From the NCBI GenBank assembly GCA_025360565.1, contig JANYBY010000199.1:1-6869 (forward strand): a stretch of DNA of 6,869 nt, in the 5' to 3' direction. This DNA comes from Bacteroidota bacterium. GTDB lineage: Bacteria > Bacteroidota > Bacteroidia > B-17B0 > Aurantibacillaceae. The notes under the pieces were generated by a model. It ran no database searches. It saw only the letters and a list, made by a program, of their open reading frames with translations, and was not told the DNA's origin. Made by a program: the position numbers and the translations under genes. This document shows, in pieces, positions 6,390 to 6,869 of the stretch. Every line of letters starts with the position of its first letter. Position 1 is the first letter of the stretch.

Positions 6390-6869
6390 TTAAAAGTTAA
6401 AAACTAAACCTATCCTCACCTGACGCGGTAAACTATAGTTTGCCGGATTATTCACTCTTATTTGATACATATTTGAATATGCTACTGCATTGTTAGCTAA
6501 TGCAAGTGCCTGCGCCGCCTGTGTTGAAGTTAAATATCCATCGTCGTCAGCATTTCCGGTGTATGAATAAACGTTCAGCACATTTTTACGGTTAAATAAA
6601 TTAAGCACTTGTAAATAAATATTCAGGTTCGCGGTTTTTTTATTGTCTCCCTCTTTACCCCAGGTCAATGGTATATTTTTATCTACACGTAAATTACTTC
6701 TAAAGTTCCATGGTTTTGATGAACCGTTAATTTGGCCAAGGATATTTGATTTAGAGCTTCCTAAAGCAAACGCAGCGCTGTTTCTTGTATAAGGTGTACC
6801 TGAACCAACGATGAATGATAAGTTAAATCCGACATCTGAGAGAATCTGTAACAATTTTCCATTTTTCTT
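6390..6869 (-). CDS. TonB-dependent receptor-like outer-membrane barrel, C-terminal 159 residues, cut by window edge
   Basis: The frame is open from the right edge to a TAA at 6392-6390. An internal TTG at 6854 is not the true start, because codons upstream (KKNGK) continue in frame to the edge. The visible part is the last portion of a beta-barrel. GFNLSFIVGSGTPYTR (residues 14-29 from the edge) and PWNFRSNLRVDKNIPL (53-68) are typical barrel strands. NLNIYLQVLNLFNRKNVLNVY (81-101) is the late-barrel motif, followed by an acidic loop NADDDGYL (106-113). The end, NYSLPRQVRIGLVFNF, closes with a terminal phenylalanine as outer-membrane barrels do. This matches the C-terminus of Bacteroidota TonB-dependent receptors, often with an N-terminal carboxypeptidase-like regulatory domain; that part and the plug are not visible. 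The gene for the large exported protein starts 20 bases downstream, so the two are cotranscribed. Substrate is unknown. Confidence 0.85.
   Translation of the reverse strand, partial: KKNGKLLQILSDVGFNLSFIVGSGTPYTRNSAAFALGSSKSNILGQINGSSKPWNFRSNLRVDKNIPLTWGKEGDNKKTANLNIYLQVLNLFNRKNVLNVYSYTGNADDDGYLTSTQAAQALALANNAVAYSNMYQIRVNNPANYSLPRQVRIGLVFNF

Noticed and set aside
6852..6854. TTG as the start of a 154-residue gene at 6390-6854
   Set aside because: The frame stays open to the window edge, and the sequence after the TTG is already mid-barrel, without a signal peptide. It is the C-terminus of a longer gene.

Overview
This window looks like a chromosomal segment from a member of the Bacteroidota, possibly an environmental lineage. 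The GreA sequence is of Bacteroidota type. A PorV/PorQ-family outer-membrane protein sits beside a very large exported protein with a sorting-domain-like C-terminus, and a TonB-dependent-receptor-type beta-barrel lies upstream of both. Three of the starts have no Shine-Dalgarno sequence, as is usual in that phylum. I cannot place it to genus. All supported genes are on the minus strand, so transcription runs from high to low coordinates.

Region 1 (6869 down to 739) is a tight three-gene unit: the C-terminal end of a TonB-dependent receptor-like barrel (cut by the window edge), a 1513-residue exported protein, and a 355-residue PorV/PorQ-family barrel. The gaps are only 20 and 21 bases. The unit ends in a strong intrinsic terminator (676-712). 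All three products are predicted to lie in or on the outer membrane. The simplest reading is that the large protein is exported by the type IX secretion system (T9SS) and handled by its own PorV/PorQ-like partner, with the receptor-like barrel as a third partner or as a channel for the substrate. The cargo or ligand is unknown. The large protein belongs to a family I recognise by its conserved segments but for which I know no assigned function. This unit is the best candidate here for an undescribed system.

Region 2 (685 down to 1) is housekeeping: greA, encoding the transcript-cleavage elongation factor, followed four bases later by a HIT-family nucleotide-binding protein cut by the left edge. 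A Bacteroidota-type promoter candidate lies between the terminator and greA, so the two regions are probably separate transcription units.

I found no tRNA or rRNA gene, CRISPR array, insertion sequence or attachment site. The only intergenic stretch over 25 bases is 636-738, which holds the terminator and the greA promoter candidate. The long plus-strand open frames are shadows of the minus-strand genes.
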